64,000 nt of DNA from Ferribacterium limneticum. Its GTDB lineage: Bacteria > Pseudomonadota > Gammaproteobacteria > Burkholderiales > Rhodocyclaceae. Shown here piece after piece: positions 47,437 through 55,727 of the stretch. The translations under genes were made by a program, and so were the position numbers. Position 1 is the first letter of the stretch, and every line of letters begins with the position of its first letter. The stretch is from positions 4,020,501 to 4,084,500 of the forward strand of contig NZ_CP075189.1 in the NCBI RefSeq assembly GCF_020510565.1, given 5' to 3'. Below the pieces are notes generated by a model. That model saw only the letters and a program-made list of their open reading frames with translations, did not search any database and had not been told where the DNA came from.

Positions 47437-49406
47437 TGTTCAACATCCGGCGCTCGCTACGGGCCAAGTTGCTGCTGGCCAGCGTCATCATCGAGGCGCT
47501 GATGCTGGCGCTGTTGGTCAGCAACAGCGTACGCCTGATCGAACACCATCTTTCCCAACAGCTCGATGCCCGCGTCCAGGCTGTCGAGTTGGCCTACAAG
47601 ACGGCCGTTGCCGTACCGCTGGCCTCCAAGGACTACGCCACCTTGCGCGACATTCTCGACGGCTGGCGCAAGGCTTCCGACATCACCTACCTGGCAGTCA
47701 CCGATCCCGATGGCCGCATTCTCGCCTCGTCCGGATGGCCGCCCGGCGACGCCTTGCCGCTGATCAACCGGAGCGAGGGGCAGATCCGCCACGTCCGTTT
47801 TCCCGTCGACTACCTTGGCCAGATCTACGGTCACATCCATTACGGCATGTCCACCGCCTTCATGGACAAGGCTTCGGCCGAACTGCTCTGGCAAAGCGGC
47901 CTGATCGCGCTGGCCGAAATTGTCCTGTCGCTCGTCTTGCTGTCGATCATCGGCTACCTGCTGACCCGGCATCTGGTCACCCTGGCCGAGGCCAGCATCA
48001 GCGTGGCCAATGGGCATTACGAAGAGCGCATGGCGATTTCCGGTGAGGACGAGGTGGCGGTTCTCGCGCAGAATTTCAACACGATGACCGACGCAGTCAA
48101 AGCGCGCATTGCTGACCTCTCGTATCAAGCCAACCATGACTCGCTGACCGGCCTGTTCAATCGACGCGCCTTCGAAACGCATCTTGAAGCCGTCCTCAAG
48201 GCCGAAGACCTGACGGAAGATCCGGCGACCCTGCTTTACCTCGATCTCGACCAATTCAAGGTCGTCAACGACACCTGCGGCCACGCCGCCGGCGACGAAC
48301 TTCTGATCAGCCTGACACTGATGATCGAAGAGCGCTTTCCCTACGGTTTTCTGGCCCGACTGGGCGGGGACGAATTCGGCATTGTCATGCGCAACAGCAG
48401 CCCGCAGGAAACCATACGCCGCGCCACCCAGTTGATCGCCGAAATCTGTGCCTTTCCCTTCTCGTGGGACAGTCGCAGCTTCCGCCTCGGCGCGTCGATT
48501 GGCGTCGTGCGTTCAGGCCCCGACATGACGAGCGTGACCGATCTGCTGATCGCCGCCGACACCGCCTGTTATGCCGCCAAGGAAAGAGGGCGCAACCGCG
48601 TCGAGATCTACACCCCGACCGACGAGTGGTATCGCCAGCGCAGCGAAGACTTCCGGACCATGCCGCAACTGACGAAAGCCATCGCGGAAGGCCGCTTCAT
48701 GCTCTTCCACCAGCGTCAGGAACCGCTAAAGCCTGGGCTGCCGGTCACCGCCGAAGTGCTGCTGCGGCTTTCAGACCAACTCGGCAAGATCAATTCGCCC
48801 AGCCGCTTTATCGCAACCGCCGAGCGCTACAACCTGATGCCCTACATTGATCGCTGGGTAGTGGAGAATGTCTGCCGTTACATGAGCGACTGGCAAAAGA
48901 GCGGCAAGCCGTTTCCGTTCCGCCACCTTTCCGTCAATGTCTCGGGCGCCAGTCTGGGCCTCAACGACTTCCCGGCCTTCGTCCGCCAGCAGATCGAGCA
49001 GCATGGCATCGACCCCGCCATGCTCTGCTTCGAGATTACCGAAAGCTGCGCCGTCGCCAACCTCGACCAGGCGCTCGAATTCATCGAGCAGATGCACGCC
49101 ATTGGCGCCACGCTGGCGCTCGACGACTTTGGCAGCGGGCTCTCCTCATTCGCCTACCTCAAGCGGTTCAAGGTCGATTTCCTGAAAATTGACGGCATGT
49201 TCGTCAAGAATATCGACCAGGATCCTTGCGACCACGCCGTCGTCGAAGCCATCGTGCAACTGGCGCGCGCCCATGACCTGATCACCGTCGCCGAATATGT
49301 CTGCAACGGTACGGTCGACCGCATCGTTCAGGAAATTGGGGTGGATTACGCCCAGGGCTTCGTCCGCCACGTGCCGGAACCGCTGCCTAAAGTACCCAAC
49401 CCCTGA
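47436..49406 (+). CDS. Membrane GGDEF-EAL protein (c-di-GMP signalling)
   Basis: A 656-residue protein. An N-terminal helix (about 9-30), a periplasmic sensor region (about 35-150), a second helix (ALAEIVLSLVLLSIIGYLLT), a HAMP-like linker, a GGDEF domain with an intact GGDEF (about 310-314) and an EAL domain. The EAL signature reads EVL (TAEVLLRL), while LDDFGSGLSS and ITESC are kept, so phosphodiesterase activity is uncertain and it may act as a cyclase or receptor. It is coupled to the PhnD-like binding protein. Confidence 0.9.
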   Translation: MFNIRRSLRAKLLLASVIIEALMLALLVSNSVRLIEHHLSQQLDARVQAVELAYKTAVAVPLASKDYATLRDILDGWRKASDITYLAVTDPDGRILASSGWPPGDALPLINRSEGQIRHVRFPVDYLGQIYGHIHYGMSTAFMDKASAELLWQSGLIALAEIVLSLVLLSIIGYLLTRHLVTLAEASISVANGHYEERMAISGEDEVAVLAQNFNTMTDAVKARIADLSYQANHDSLTGLFNRRAFETHLEAVLKAEDLTEDPATLLYLDLDQFKVVNDTCGHAAGDELLISLTLMIEERFPYGFLARLGGDEFGIVMRNSSPQETIRRATQLIAEICAFPFSWDSRSFRLGASIGVVRSGPDMTSVTDLLIAADTACYAAKERGRNRVEIYTPTDEWYRQRSEDFRTMPQLTKAIAEGRFMLFHQRQEPLKPGLPVTAEVLLRLSDQLGKINSPSRFIATAERYNLMPYIDRWVVENVCRYMSDWQKSGKPFPFRHLSVNVSGASLGLNDFPAFVRQQIEQHGIDPAMLCFEITESCAVANLDQALEFIEQMHAIGATLALDDFGSGLSSFAYLKRFKVDFLKIDGMFVKNIDQDPCDHAVVEAIVQLARAHDLITVAEYVCNGTVDRIVQEIGVDYAQGFVRHVPEPLPKVPNP

Positions 49407-49553
49407 GCAGCAGGCCGCACACTGCACAAACCAGGATTACCTTGGCCCGGTAACGAAACAGCGCGATGCCGGCCGGGCCGGGCCGCCGAAGCGGATGAAA
49501 CCAAGCTTGAGCCAGAAGCGGAATGCTTCCCAGAAAGGGATAACGGTGGGCAT
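49387..49553 (-). pseudogene. chrA: Collapsed remnant of a chromate transporter gene (chrA)
   Basis: An ATG overlapping the yqaA stop (TGATG) opens MPTVIPFWEAFRFWLKLGFI, then RFGGPA, the standard N-terminus of long-type ChrA. The frame then shifts, and a second frame gives GPAGIALFRYRAKVILVCAV, then CGLLLRG and a stop, the standard ChrA C-terminus. The roughly 350 residues in between are missing. The joint lies in a GGCCCGGCC-rich stretch (about 49470-49480), as expected for deletion between short repeats. Confidence 0.7.
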
Positions 49554-49978
49554 CAGGAACTCACGGCCGTCTGGGCGACCAGCCAATAGCGCGCGAGCTT
49601 GCCGATGGCCATGAACAGACAGCAGGGCAGCCAGTGCAAACGCAGCCAGCCGGCGGCAAGACACAGCGCGTCGCCGATCATCGGTGCCCAGGCGAGCAGC
49701 AGAGCCGGGCTGCCCCAGCGTTCGAGCTTGTCGCGCTGCGGCAGGTTTTCGAATTTCTGCCAGCGCGGCAGATAGCGGCCGCACCACCAGGAAGTCATGC
49801 CGCCGGCCGTGTTGCCCAGCGTGGCGAGGGCCAGCGCCGGTCCGTATTCAGCCGGATGCTGGCGCAAAAAGCCCCACAGCAACGCCTCGGAACCACCGGG
49901 CAGCACCGTCGCCGAGAGAAAACTGGCCGCCAGCAGGCCCCAGAGGCCGCTTTCCGCCGTGACGTTTAGCCACTCCAC
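49553..49978 (-). CDS. YqaA-family (DedA/VTT-like) membrane protein
   Basis: A 141-residue inner-membrane protein. Features: FLSATVLPGGSEALLWGFL, NTAGGMTSWWCGRYLPRW, and SPALLLAWAPMIGDALCLAA with GWLRLHW, the pattern of YqaA, a short relative of DedA proteins. Function unknown; possibly lipid or membrane-potential related. Its stop overlaps the start of the chrA remnant. Confidence 0.85.
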   Translation of the reverse strand: MEWLNVTAESGLWGLLAASFLSATVLPGGSEALLWGFLRQHPAEYGPALALATLGNTAGGMTSWWCGRYLPRWQKFENLPQRDKLERWGSPALLLAWAPMIGDALCLAAGWLRLHWLPCCLFMAIGKLARYWLVAQTAVSS

Positions 49979-50016
49979 CCGTAGAATCTCCCTTTTGCCT
50001 TAATGAGTTGCGCCCA

Positions 50017-51549
50017 ATGCACCCGGATTATCTCGAAAAAGTTCTCAACGCACAGGTTTATGACGTGGCCGTCGAAACGCCACTCGACTTGGCCAGCAAC
50101 CTTTCCGCCCGGGTCGGCAACAAGATCATTCTCAAGCGTGAAGACATGCAGCCGGTGTTTTCCTTCAAACTGCGCGGCGCCTACAACAAGATCGCCAGCC
50201 TCTCGGCCGAAAAACTCAAGCGCGGCGTCATCTGCGCCTCGGCCGGCAATCATGCCCAGGGCGTGGCGCTGTCGGCCAAAAAACTCGGTTGCCGGGCGGT
50301 CATCGTCATGCCGACCTCGACGCCGGGCATCAAGATCGATGCCGTCCGCTCGCGTGGCGGCGAAGTGGTGCTGCATGGCGATTCCTTCGACGAAGCCTAC
50401 GCCCACGCCGTCGAACTCGAAAAAACCGAGAAGCTGACCTTCGTGCACCCCTTCGACGATCCCGAAGTGATCGCCGGGCAGGGCACCGTCGCCATGGAAA
50501 TCCTCCGTCAGCACTCGCGCCACAATGGCCCGATCACCGCTGTCTTCTGCGCCATCGGCGGCGGCGGGCTCGCGGCCGGGGTCGCAGCCTACATCAAGCG
50601 CCTGCGTCCGGAAATCAAGGTCATCGGCGTTGAAACCTTCGACGCCGACGCGATGAAGCAGTCGCTGGCCGCCGGCAAGCGCGTTCGCCTCGATCAGGTT
50701 GGCTTGTTCGCCGACGGCACCGCCGTCAAGCTGGTTGGCGAGGAAACCTTCCGCCTGTGCAAGGAATACCTCGATGAGGTCATCCTCGTCGACACCGACG
50801 CCATCTGCGCCGCCATCAAGGACGTTTTCGAGGACACCCGTTCGATTCTCGAACCGGCCGGTGCGCTGGCCGTCGCCGGCGCTAAGGAATACGCCCGCCA
50901 GCACAAGCTCAAGGACAAGAACCTGATCGCCGTGACTTCCGGCGCCAACATGAATTTCGATCGCCTGCGCTTCGTCGCCGAGCGCGCCGAGTTCGGCGAG
51001 CAGCGTGAAGCGGTCTTCGCCGTAACGCTGCCCGAGAAGCCGGGCGCCTACAAAAAATTCCTGGCCCTGATTGGCAAACGCAACGTCACCGAATTCAACT
51101 ACCGCTACCACACCGCCAGCGAAGCCCATGTCTTCGTCGGCGTGCAGGTCAGCGAGCGCAAGGAATCGCTCAAACTCGTCGACAGCCTGCAGAAGCACGG
51201 CTACCCGACGCTCGACCTGACTGACGACGAAATGGCCAAGAACCATATCCGTCACATGGTCGGCGGCCACGCCCCGGCGGTCTGCGAAAAGGGCATGCAC
51301 GAACTGCTCTACCGCTTCGAATTCCCCGAAAAACCGGGCGCGTTGATGAATTTCCTGACCCAGATGAGCGCCGGCTGGAACATCAGCCTCTTCCACTACC
51401 GCAACCACGGCGCCGACTACGGCCGCGTGCTGGTCGGCATGCAGGTGCCGCCGGGCGACATGGGGAAATTCAAGGAATTCCTGCAGAAGCTCGGCTACGC
51501 GCACTGGGACGAGAGCCAGAATCCGGCTTATAAGCTGTTTTTGGGCTGA
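50017..51549 (+). CDS. ilvA: Threonine ammonia-lyase, biosynthetic
   Basis: A 510-residue PLP enzyme that converts threonine to 2-oxobutanoate for isoleucine synthesis. The PLP Lys is Lys51 (FSFKLRGAYNK), with SAGNHAQGVA and GGGGLAAGVAAY as cofactor contacts. Two C-terminal ACT-like regulatory domains (about 335-505) mark the long biosynthetic form inhibited by isoleucine. The ATG at 50017 is chosen over a TTG at 50008. Followed by a hairpin with repeat copy 8. Confidence 0.96.
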   Translation: MHPDYLEKVLNAQVYDVAVETPLDLASNLSARVGNKIILKREDMQPVFSFKLRGAYNKIASLSAEKLKRGVICASAGNHAQGVALSAKKLGCRAVIVMPTSTPGIKIDAVRSRGGEVVLHGDSFDEAYAHAVELEKTEKLTFVHPFDDPEVIAGQGTVAMEILRQHSRHNGPITAVFCAIGGGGLAAGVAAYIKRLRPEIKVIGVETFDADAMKQSLAAGKRVRLDQVGLFADGTAVKLVGEETFRLCKEYLDEVILVDTDAICAAIKDVFEDTRSILEPAGALAVAGAKEYARQHKLKDKNLIAVTSGANMNFDRLRFVAERAEFGEQREAVFAVTLPEKPGAYKKFLALIGKRNVTEFNYRYHTASEAHVFVGVQVSERKESLKLVDSLQKHGYPTLDLTDDEMAKNHIRHMVGGHAPAVCEKGMHELLYRFEFPEKPGALMNFLTQMSAGWNISLFHYRNHGADYGRVLVGMQVPPGDMGKFKEFLQKLGYAHWDESQNPAYKLFLG

Positions 51550-51559
51550 TGAATTCGAT

Positions 51560-51584
51560 CCGGTTGACTGCCACGGTCAACCGG
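51560..51584. repeat. Perfect hairpin formed from repeat copy 8 and an inverted half-copy
   Basis: CCGGTTGAC (51560-51568) and GTCAACCGG (51576-51584) form a 9-bp perfect stem with a 7-base loop. The right arm belongs to the 36-bp copy; the left arm is an extra inverted fragment. No T run follows on the plus strand. Confidence 0.75.
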
Positions 51585-51606
51585 AAAAAACGGCCAAAAT
51601 CGGAAT
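51571..51606 (-). repeat. 36-bp dispersed element, copy 8
   Basis: On the minus strand it runs from ATTCCGATTTTGGCCG to CCGGTTGACCGTGG. It lies 22 bases after the ilvA stop and before the convergent azlD stop. Confidence 0.9.
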
Positions 51607-51622
51607 CCCGGCTGCCAGCCCC

Positions 51623-51949
51623 TCAAGCGAACCAGGCTTGAACAACCCACAAGGCCGCCATGCCGGCCGCAATCGTTGCCAGTACGCTGCCCGTCATCCG
51701 GGCGACCAGTAGCGCGATCAACGCCGCCCACAGACGCGGGTTATCCGGCGTCGCATTCAGGCTGCCGCCGACCATGAAAATTTCCGGTGCGATCAGGGCG
51801 CCCAGAATCGCTGGCGGGACGTAGCGCAGCACGGCCGAAAGGCGCGGATCGTCCGGCAAGTGGCGGCCGAAGGCGATGAACGACAGGCGGATCAGGAAGG
51901 TGACCAGCCCGCAGGCCGCCATGGTCAGCAACAGCGCTGTCGTGCTCAT
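51623..51949 (-). CDS. azlD: AzlD-family branched-chain amino acid exporter, small subunit
   Basis: A 108-residue membrane protein with about four helices (LLLTMAACGLVTFLIRLSFI, YVPPAILGALIAPEI), typical of AzlD. It pairs with AzlC to export branched-chain amino acids. Four-base overlap with azlC. The neighbouring ilvA feeds isoleucine synthesis, which fits. Confidence 0.9.
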   Translation of the reverse strand: MSTTALLLTMAACGLVTFLIRLSFIAFGRHLPDDPRLSAVLRYVPPAILGALIAPEIFMVGGSLNATPDNPRLWAALIALLVARMTGSVLATIAAGMAALWVVQAWFA

Positions 51950-52680
51950 GGCTTTTTCCCGTCGAAGCGCGCCATGAGCAGCCCAACCGCGACGCCCACG
52001 CCAGCCGCCACCAGCATGCCCGACTTGTGCGGCAAGGCCAGTGCCGGCAGGACGACGGCCGCTGCGACAATCGCAGCCCACGCATCGCTACGCTTATTTA
52101 CGGAAAGCACGAGCAGGGCGATGAAGGTCAGCGCAATCGAAAAATCCAGCGACCAGCTCTCGGGAATCGCCGTCCCGAGCAGCACCCCGGCCAGCGTGGA
52201 AAGCTGCCAGCCAGCCCACAGCGTGAAGCCGGTACCGAGCAGAAAGAAATGCCGATGCGCCGTCGCCGGACCGTCGCGCAGGCGGCCGATCGCCGCAGCA
52301 AACGCCTCGTCAGTCAGCAGGTAGGCCAGCAACAACCTCCAGCGCCACGGCAGGTCGCGCAAATATTCAGCCACCGCCGCGCTGTACAGCAGGTGGCGCA
52401 GATTGACCACGCCGACCGTCGCCACCATCACCGGCGGCGGCGTTGCTCCGCCCCACAACTGGGCGAAGACCACCTGCGACGAGCCGGCAAAAATCAGCGA
52501 CGAGCTCAATACCACCGCCCATCCCGGCAACCCCGCCGCCAGCCCGAGCACTCCAAAAATCAGCCCGAACGGCACGACGCCAAGCAGCAATGGCAACTCG
52601 GCACGAACGCCGCCAAGAAATTCGGCGCGGGGAGAATGGTCAAACATCGGGTCAGGCAGAGAAATCGGCAAAGCCGCCAT
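51946..52680 (-). CDS. azlC: AzlC-family branched-chain amino acid exporter, large subunit
   Basis: A 244-residue membrane protein with the AzlC pattern (ELPLLLGVVPFGLIFGVLGL, FAGSSQVVFAQLW, NLRHLLYSAAVAEYL, LLTDEAFA). The start is uncertain: ATG at 52680 or 52647, or a TTG at 52695, none with a good ribosome-binding site. Coupled to azlD. Confidence 0.9.
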   Translation of the reverse strand: MAALPISLPDPMFDHSPRAEFLGGVRAELPLLLGVVPFGLIFGVLGLAAGLPGWAVVLSSSLIFAGSSQVVFAQLWGGATPPPVMVATVGVVNLRHLLYSAAVAEYLRDLPWRWRLLLAYLLTDEAFAAAIGRLRDGPATAHRHFFLLGTGFTLWAGWQLSTLAGVLLGTAIPESWSLDFSIALTFIALLVLSVNKRSDAWAAIVAAAVVLPALALPHKSGMLVAAGVGVAVGLLMARFDGKKP

Positions 52681-52768
52681 CCTAATCCATCGCAACCAAG
52701 GCGCTCATTCGGGCTGAAATTCAGGAAACTGATTGTGCGAGGAAAAGCCCATGCCAACCCGGTCAGCC

Positions 52769-52804
52769 ATTTCAATTTTGGCTAGTTTTTCCGGTTGACC
52801 GTGG
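52769..52804 (+). repeat. 36-bp dispersed element, copy 9
   Basis: ATTTCAATTTTGGCTAG at the left end, CCGGTTGACCGTGG at the right. It lies in the divergent gap between azlC and the nucleotidyltransferase-fold gene. Confidence 0.9.
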
Positions 52805-52848
52805 CAAACCCACCTTTTAACCTCAAATTTACCCCATAGCTGAAAAAT

Positions 52849-52911
52849 TTATTGGGTAATTAATCTCAACCACGCTACACTTACCCAACAATATTTGTAT
52901 TTATTGGGTAA
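52849..52911 (+). promoter_or_regulatory. Triple operator TTATTGGGTAA upstream of the nucleotidyltransferase-fold gene
   Basis: TTATTGGGTAA occurs at 52849-52859 and again at 52901-52911. An inverted TTACCCAA (52881-52888) lies between them, in an AT-rich stretch. The last copy ends three bases before the ATG and covers the ribosome-binding region, so bound protein there would block expression. Confidence 0.6.
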
Positions 52912-52914
52912 GCC

Positions 52915-53907
52915 ATGAAAACCCCGGCGCTCTATCGCCAGAACCAGCCCGCTTTCCGCCAGCAATACGCTGCACTTAGAGAGCAGTCGCTCACCGCCGG
53001 CGCCTTGCTGCCCGGCACTCCGGGCACCTTGCAACTACGCCGAGGCACCGGCTACGCCTACTGGTACCGGGTCTATTATCCGGTGCCCGGCAAGCAGGCC
53101 GAAACGCTGGTCGGGCGCGAAGGTGATAGCACCGCCGAAAACGCCATGCGGACGCAGATGGGCTTCGCCGAATCAACCGCCCGCCAGGTCGGCATGCTGC
53201 GCAAACTCGGCTTTCAAGTCGCCGACAAGGCCACCGCCCGCGCCCTGGTCGAACTGCACAACCTCGGCGCCTTCGAAGCCGGGCTGCTGCTCGCCGGCCG
53301 GCTCGCCTGCATGGCCTGGCTCAACGAGCTCGGCGCCCGCGTTCGCCTGCCGGCGGGTAGCGCGGCTACGGCCCGCCTCGACCTGCTCGCGCCAGCCAAC
53401 TTCTTCAGCCTAGCCGTCGCCGCCAAGCTGCCGCTGGTCGCCGGCAGCGAGTCATCCACGCCGTCAGCCTGCCACGCCGCAATTGCGCTTCCCGGTCTCA
53501 GCCCCATTCCGGCCGGCCTCCTCGTCGGCGATCACGCCAACACCTCCGATTCAGCCCTGGCCTGGCTGGCCACGACCATCCCCGATCACGACTACCTGAC
53601 TGCCGCCCCCGTGCCCGGCGTGCTGCTCGCCGGCGGCCATTGCATCCCCGTCCGCCTGCCGCAGGCGGCCCGGCTCGTCTGGCACCAACTCGGCACCAGC
53701 CAAGACAGCGAACGCCGCCTGGCGCTCAGCCTCGCCGCCGCCCTGCTCGCGCAAGACCCCTGGGCCATGCTCACCGCCTGGGAAGCCGCACCGTCTGCCA
53801 TCACCGAGCCCATTCGCCCGCAGCGCGACATACTGCTGAGCAGCGCCGCCGCTCACCCGGATTTGCAGGATCTGCTCGCCGACTGCCTGAGCGGCCCATC
53901 GCCCTGA
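52915..53907 (+). CDS. Nucleotidyltransferase-fold protein resembling the GSU2403 family
   Basis: A 330-residue protein. The N-terminus (QQYAALREQSLTAGALLPGT, then LQLRRGTGYAYWYRVYYPVP) resembles the GSU2403 nucleotidyltransferase-fold family, which has a short basic strand region before the transferase fold. The middle (about 95-300) is Ala/Leu-rich, with GAFEAGLLLAGRLACMAWLN. No intact G-S-x-D-x-D catalytic motif is obvious, so activity is doubtful. It is alone in its transcription unit behind a repeated operator, which is unusual for a housekeeping gene. Confidence 0.5.
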   Translation: MKTPALYRQNQPAFRQQYAALREQSLTAGALLPGTPGTLQLRRGTGYAYWYRVYYPVPGKQAETLVGREGDSTAENAMRTQMGFAESTARQVGMLRKLGFQVADKATARALVELHNLGAFEAGLLLAGRLACMAWLNELGARVRLPAGSAATARLDLLAPANFFSLAVAAKLPLVAGSESSTPSACHAAIALPGLSPIPAGLLVGDHANTSDSALAWLATTIPDHDYLTAAPVPGVLLAGGHCIPVRLPQAARLVWHQLGTSQDSERRLALSLAAALLAQDPWAMLTAWEAAPSAITEPIRPQRDILLSSAAAHPDLQDLLADCLSGPSP

Positions 53908-53975
53908 GATTCCCCCCCACCAGGTCGCGCGCGGGCGGGCTGGCATTGCCGAACGGCAGGACTGAGCTTGGCGTT

Positions 53976-54419
53976 CTAGCGCAACGCCAAGCTCTTCGCC
54001 GCTGCCGGGGCGCCGACCTGCCGCCCCCAGAGCTGATAGACCTTGCCGGTGGTCGAAAAAACGACGAGCGAGCTGTAGTAGTCCTGGCGCAGGATGGTCG
54101 AATCGACTTCGATGCTGACCTGGCCGCCTTTGCCGGGACTGCCCGGGTTGCCGGCGGCGTCGATCTGCGCCGGGTTGAGGGTCAGGGCCATGCGGATCAC
54201 GGCGCCTTGGGGCAGGGTCGATAGCTGATCGATCCGGACATTGATACCAGGGGTCGGGTATTCATTCTTTTGCCCGTCGGCACCGAGTACCAAGGTGGCG
54301 ACACGACGGCAATCGGTCTGTCCGTCGCAGGCCAGCAGGTAGAGATCGTAGGCCGGGGGCGCTGCTTGTGCCTGACCCAGCATGCAAACAGAAAAAATTG
54401 CGGCGAGAAGGATGCGCAT
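53976..54419 (-). CDS. Secreted hypothetical protein
   Basis: A 147-residue protein with a signal peptide (RILLAAIFSVCMLGQAQA) and one Cys pair (LACDGQTDCRR). The rest looks like a beta-rich domain of unknown family. AGGAG seven bases upstream supports the start at 54419. No recognised homologue or operon partner. Confidence 0.65.
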   Translation of the reverse strand: MRILLAAIFSVCMLGQAQAAPPAYDLYLLACDGQTDCRRVATLVLGADGQKNEYPTPGINVRIDQLSTLPQGAVIRMALTLNPAQIDAAGNPGSPGKGGQVSIEVDSTILRQDYYSSLVVFSTTGKVYQLWGRQVGAPAAAKSLALR

Positions 54420-54794
54420 GTCTGGACTCCTTTGGCCCGGGCCATCCGGCAAGCGGTATGACCTATCCGGCACTGCTCCCTGAAATACCGCGTGCCGTGG
54501 ATGACCAGAATGTCATCGCAATATTCATCCGTCAATCCGACAAAGGTCATATGCGGCTATTGCACCAGCGCCACTCCCGCCCATGCGAGGCGTGCGAAGC
54601 GCTTTTCCGGTGCCTCGCCCGTCACCCGCGCATTTCATTTTTGGCCGAATTTCCCGGTTGACCGTCGGAAAGCACGTGAGTTTTGGGTTATCTCTGGCCG
54701 CGGTTGCCTATGCGGCGCCCGTAGCCGACTGCCGCCCCACCCACGACAGGCGCAGAGTCGCCTACAATCACTCATCCCCATCCGGAGCCTTGCC
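54420..54794. other. 375-bp intergenic region between divergent genes
   Basis: No convincing gene is seen. It holds repeat copy 10 (54632-54667) and should contain the promoters of the secreted hypothetical gene and cysK. Short ORFs here lack ribosome-binding sites or family features. Confidence 0.6.
54632..54667 (+). repeat. 36-bp dispersed element, copy 10
   Basis: ATTTCATTTTTGGCCG at the left end and CCCGGTTGACCGTCG at the right. It lies in the divergent gap upstream of cysK. Confidence 0.9.
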
Positions 54795-55727
54795 ATGAAA
54801 ATCGCCAACGATGTCACTGAACTGGTCGGCAATACGCCGCTGGTTCGTCTCAACCGCGTTACCGCCGGCTGCGCCGCGACGGTGCTCGCCAAGCTGGAAT
54901 TCTTCAACCCGGGCAGCAGCGTCAAGGACCGCATCGCGGTGGCCATGCTCGACGCCGCCCAGGCCGCCGGCAAGATCGGCCCGGACACCGTCGTCCTCGA
55001 GCCGACCTCTGGCAACACCGGCATCGGCCTGGCCATGGTCTGCGCGGCGCGCGGCATCAAATGCGCTTTCACGATGCCGGAAACGATGAGCCGCGAACGC
55101 AAGCTGCTGCTCAAGGCCTACGGCGCCGAGCTGATCCTGACCCCCGGACCGGATGGCATGGGTGGCGCCATCAACAAGGCGACCGAACTGGCCGCCGCCG
55201 ACAGCCGCTATTTCATCCCGCAGCAATTTGAAAACCCGGCCAACCCGGCCGTGCACCGCAACACCACCGCCCAGGAAATCTGGCGCGACACGGCCGGGCT
55301 GGTCGACATCTTCATCGCTGGCGTCGGCACTGGCGGCACCGTGACCGGGGTTGGCGAGGCGCTCAAGGCAATGAATCCGAAGGTGCAGATCATCGCCATC
55401 GAACCCGACGCTTCGCCGGTACTGTCCGGTGGCGCCAAAGGCCCGCACCCGATTCAGGGTATCGGTGCCGGCTTCGTCCCGGCCGTGCTCAATACGGCCA
55501 TCTACGACGAGGTGATCCGCGTCAAGAACGACGACGCGCTGACCATGGCCCGCCGCATGGCGACCGAAGAAGGGCTGCTCGTCGGCATTTCGTCGGGCGC
55601 CGCTAGCTGGGCCGCGGTCGAAGTCGCCAAACGCCCGGAGAACGCCGGCAAGAACATCGTCGTCATCATTCCGTCCTGCGGCGAACGCTACCTGTCGACC
55701 GTGCTCTTTCAGCACCTCGAAGTTTGA
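54795..55727 (+). CDS. cysK: Cysteine synthase A (O-acetylserine sulfhydrylase)
   Basis: A 310-residue PLP enzyme making cysteine from O-acetylserine and sulfide. PLP Lys44 lies in NPGSSVKDR. Substrate loop: [19 protein letters not shown]. Phosphate loop: [11 protein letters not shown]-terminal Ser motif: GISSGAAS. Overlaps the patB-like gene by four bases, joining cysteine synthesis and C-S lyase functions. Confidence 0.95.
   Translation: MKIANDVTELVGNTPLVRLNRVTAGCAATVLAKLEFFNPGSSVKDRIAVAMLDAAQAAGKIGPDTVVLEPTSGNTGIGLAMVCAARGIKCAFTMPETMSRERKLLLKAYGAELILTPGPDGMGGAINKATELAAADSRYFIPQQFENPANPAVHRNTTAQEIWRDTAGLVDIFIAGVGTGGTVTGVGEALKAMNPKVQIIAIEPDASPVLSGGAKGPHPIQGIGAGFVPAVLNTAIYDEVIRVKNDDALTMARRMATEEGLLVGISSGAASWAAVEVAKRPENAGKNIVVIIPSCGERYLSTVLFQHLEV

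Noticed and set aside
54368..54661. Small ORFs between the secreted hypothetical gene and cysK
   Set aside because: No ribosome-binding site, no family pattern, and one runs through repeat copy 10.
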